64,000 bases of DNA, from positions 310,001 to 374,000 of the forward strand of contig NZ_CP031337.1 in assembly GCF_003355495.1 (NCBI RefSeq), given 5' to 3'. Made by a program: the position numbers and the translations under genes. Shown here piece by piece: positions 62,094-64,000 of this stretch (position 1 is its first letter; every line of letters starts with the position of its first letter). Below the pieces are notes generated by a model. It saw only the letters and a program-made list of their open reading frames with translations, had not been told where the DNA came from and searched no databases. The stretch is from Crenobacter cavernae (GTDB lineage Bacteria; Pseudomonadota; Gammaproteobacteria; Burkholderiales; Chromobacteriaceae).

Positions 62094-62855
62094 TTATTTA
62101 TTGGCGGCGAACAGCGCGCGCACGCGCTCTAGGTCTTCGGGGGTGTCGACGCCGGCCGGCGGCGCAGCCTGAAGCGTCGCGACCGCGATCTTGTGGCCGT
62201 GCCACAGCACGCGCAGCTGTTCGAGCGCTTCGAACCGCTCGGTCGGCGCGATGGCCAGACGCGTGTAGGTATCGAGGAAACCCGCGCGGTAGGCGTATAG
62301 GCCGATGTGGCGCCAGGCCGGCAGCCCTTCAGGCAGCGCGTCGCGGTCGGCGGCGAACGCGTCGCGCGCATACGGGATAGGCGCGCGGCTGAAGTAGCGC
62401 GCGAAGCCGTCGTCGTCGAGCACGACCTTGACCACGTTCGGGTTGAAGAACTCGGCGGCCGACTGGATCGGATGCACCAGTGTCGCCATCGGCGCGTCGG
62501 TATGGGCCAAGAGTTCGGCGAGGCGGTCGATCAGCGCCGGGTCGATCAAGGGTTCGTCGCCCTGCACGTTGACGACGACGGTGTCGGCCGGCAGTTCGAG
62601 CCTGGCGACCGCTTCGGCGAGGCGGTCGGTGCCGCTGGCGTGGTCTTCGCGCGTCATCACCGCGTCGATGCCGTAAAGGGCGCAGGCGGCGGCGATGTCG
62701 GGGTGGTCGGTCGCGACGACGACGCGCTCGGCGGCGCTCTTTTTCGCCTGCTCGGCGACGCGCACCACCATCGGCTTGCCGTCGATGTCGGCCAGCGGCT
62801 TGTCAGGCAGGCGGCTCGACGCCATGCGCGCCGGGACGATCACCGTGAAGCTCAT
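62094..62855 (-). CDS. kdsB: CMP-Kdo synthetase KdsB
   Basis: This 253-residue cytidylyltransferase begins FTVIVPARMASSRLPDKPLADIDGKPMV and has VVNVQGDEPLIDP and YAYRAGFLDTYTRL. It activates Kdo for lipid A core synthesis. Its start overlaps the stop of the Trm112-like gene (ATGA). Confidence 0.96.
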   Translation of the reverse strand: MSFTVIVPARMASSRLPDKPLADIDGKPMVVRVAEQAKKSAAERVVVATDHPDIAAACALYGIDAVMTREDHASGTDRLAEAVARLELPADTVVVNVQGDEPLIDPALIDRLAELLAHTDAPMATLVHPIQSAAEFFNPNVVKVVLDDDGFARYFSRAPIPYARDAFAADRDALPEGLPAWRHIGLYAYRAGFLDTYTRLAIAPTERFEALEQLRVLWHGHKIAVATLQAAPPAGVDTPEDLERVRALFAANK

Positions 62856-63034
62856 TTCACCTCTTCCTCGGGCGGCAGTTCGCGCGCCTCGGTCTCGAGC
62901 ATCATCGGGATGCCGTCGCGGATCGGGTAGGCGAGGCGGTCGCCCTTGCAGATCAGTTCCTGGCGGGGTTTGTCATACACCAGCGGACCCTTGCACACCG
63001 GGCACACCAGAATGTCGAGAAATTTTGCGTCCAT
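62852..63034 (-). CDS. Trm112/YcaR-like zinc-finger protein
   Basis: This 60-residue protein has LDILVCPVCKGPLVYDKPRQELICKGDRLAYPIRDGIPMML, the YcaR/Trm112 pattern, with only the first Cys pair (CPVC) and Cys29 visible. In this family the gene lies between lpxK and kdsB in many proteobacteria. It overlaps the lpxK 3' end by about 60 bases. Confidence 0.9.
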   Translation of the reverse strand: MDAKFLDILVCPVCKGPLVYDKPRQELICKGDRLAYPIRDGIPMMLETEARELPPEEEVK

Positions 63035-64000
63035 AGGGCAGCTTCAGTTTGGCGAGCAGCCAGTCGGCGAGGTCGGGTTCGACCACGCCGCTCACAGGCA
63101 GGGCCCACAGTTTAACACGATCGACACGGCGCAACTTCACCGCGTCCTTGCTCGTGACGACGATGGCATCGGCGTCCGCGGGCAGGTCGGACGCGACAAA
63201 ATCGTGATGGTCGGGAAAAGACAATTCGCGCTCCGGCGCCAGCCCCAGGCCCTTCAAGGTCGCAAAGAAACGCTCGGGGTGGCCGATGCCGGCCAGCGCG
63301 ACGACGCGCTCGCCTTCGAAGTCTTCCGCGCCGCGCGTGACCGCCGGATCGGCGAGCGACACGAAGCGCTGGGGCGCGAGCCGCATCGCGAAGGTCGCCG
63401 GCGCTTCGGGCAGCGTCTTCATGAATCCCGCCGAGCCGCCGTTGACGACCAGCGCGTCGACCGTCGCGAGACGGCCCGGCGCTTCGCGCAGCGGGCCGTT
63501 CGGCAGCAACCGGCCGTTGCCCAGGCCTCGCGCGCCGTCGAGCACGACAATCTCCACGTCGCGCGCCAGGCGGTAGTGCTGCAGGCCGTCGTCGGACAGG
63601 ATCAGTTCGACGTCCGGGTGCGCGGCGATCAGCGCGCGGCCGGCGGCGACGCGGTCCCGGCCAACCCAGACCGGCACGCCCGACTGCGCGAGCAACAGCG
63701 GCTCGTCGCCGACGAGCGCCGGGTCGCTGTCGCGCCCGACGGGCGTGGGAACGTTGGCCGAGCCGCCGTAGCCGCGGCTGACCACGCCGGCCTTCACGCC
63801 GTGCTCGGCCAAGCTTGCCAAGAGGGACAGCGTCAGCGGCGTCTTGCCGACACCGCCGACGTTGACGTTGCCGATCACCACCACCGGCACGGACAGTGTC
63901 TCGACGCGCTTGAGGCCGAGCCTGAACACGAGACGGCGCGCGGCGGCCAGCAAAGCAAAAAGCCCTTCGAGCGGGGCCAGAAGGGCGGTCAGCCAGAGGC
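62973..64000 (-). CDS. lpxK: Tetraacyldisaccharide 4'-kinase LpxK (5' end beyond the window)
   Basis: About 342 residues are visible in frame up to the window edge. Walker A is VGGVGKTPL, followed by SRGYGG, DDGLQHYRLARDVEIVVLDGARGLGNGRLLPNGPLRE and VALAGIGHPERFF. It phosphorylates the lipid A precursor. The frame continues past the TTG at 63953 (with LWLTALLAPLEGLFAL), so the true start lies outside. Its C-terminus runs about 60 bases into the Trm112-like gene in another frame. Confidence 0.94.
   Translation of the reverse strand, partial: LWLTALLAPLEGLFALLAAARRLVFRLGLKRVETLSVPVVVIGNVNVGGVGKTPLTLSLLASLAEHGVKAGVVSRGYGGSANVPTPVGRDSDPALVGDEPLLLAQSGVPVWVGRDRVAAGRALIAAHPDVELILSDDGLQHYRLARDVEIVVLDGARGLGNGRLLPNGPLREAPGRLATVDALVVNGGSAGFMKTLPEAPATFAMRLAPQRFVSLADPAVTRGAEDFEGERVVALAGIGHPERFFATLKGLGLAPERELSFPDHHDFVASDLPADADAIVVTSKDAVKLRRVDRVKLWALPVSGVVEPDLADWLLAKLKLPYGRKISRHSGVPGVQGSAGV

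Overview
The window is GC-rich (roughly two-thirds G+C by eye) and carries no rRNA, IS element, prophage or CRISPR array. Gene content and order point to a betaproteobacterium of the order Neisseriales, most likely Chromobacteriaceae-like. The evidence is the minCDE-oxyR block, the phasin, scpAB-rluB with trpS, the kdsDC-lptCAB-rpoN-hpf-ptsN-hprK-rapZ cluster and the lpxK-kdsB-adk cluster. This placement is an inference; no 16S is present.

Layout. 0-1.6 kb: end of a LysR regulator, an unrecognised protein and a phasin with a PhaR-like promoter. 1.9-7.5 kb: minCDE-oxyR, then a PLP aminotransferase divergent from a MarR regulator. 7-15 kb (minus): cell-maintenance genes (S4 protein, OXLD protein, rnm, yciO, M50 protease, trpS, scpA, scpB, rluB, greB). 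15-17 kb: a NadR-like kinase flanked by an unusual four-copy intergenic repeat, then asparaginase. 17.8-43.7 kb: a catabolic region for arginine, guanidino compounds, agmatine and lysine. It holds a guanidinobutyrase-like operon with an NCS1 transporter; an XRE-cupin regulator with an orphan polyamine-binding protein and a degenerate agmatinase; an HglS/aminotransferase/YdiJ operon expected to turn 2-oxoadipate into 2-oxoglutarate through D-2-hydroxyglutarate; and an aotJQMP-argR-astC-aruFG-astD array for arginine uptake and succinylation. 44.4-59.7 kb: tRNA-Gly(CCC), AsmA, a pseudogene, a Kef-type antiporter, LPS-transport and Kdo genes, rpoN and the nitrogen-PTS genes, ubiX and nnr. 59.8-64 kb: a glycine-zipper protein, a DMT transporter, adk, kdsB, a Trm112-like protein and truncated lpxK.

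Three signals are not explained by the genes. (1) The 9-mer TTGGCCGAG (or its complement CTCGGCCAA) occurs about 64 times by hand count, close to once per kb. Its extended form AGGTTGGCCGAG occurs 16 times, both in coding sequence (six genes spell Arg-Leu-Ala-Glu as AGG TTG GCC GAG) and as inverted pairs that form terminators. This is how Neisseria DNA uptake sequences behave, but the sequence is unrelated to that dialect. (2) Two ~45-nt leaders (25287-25345 and 26526-26582) share two hairpins with a covarying base pair and a conserved tail, and precede the polyamine-binding protein and the agmatinase-like gene. They look like a small regulatory RNA family. (3) A ~76-nt element occurs four times as two tandem pairs with a 112/113-bp period, on either side of the NadR-like kinase.

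Starts were moved to internal codons where ribosome-binding sites, family length or overlap with the upstream gene favoured it; each case is noted in its entry.
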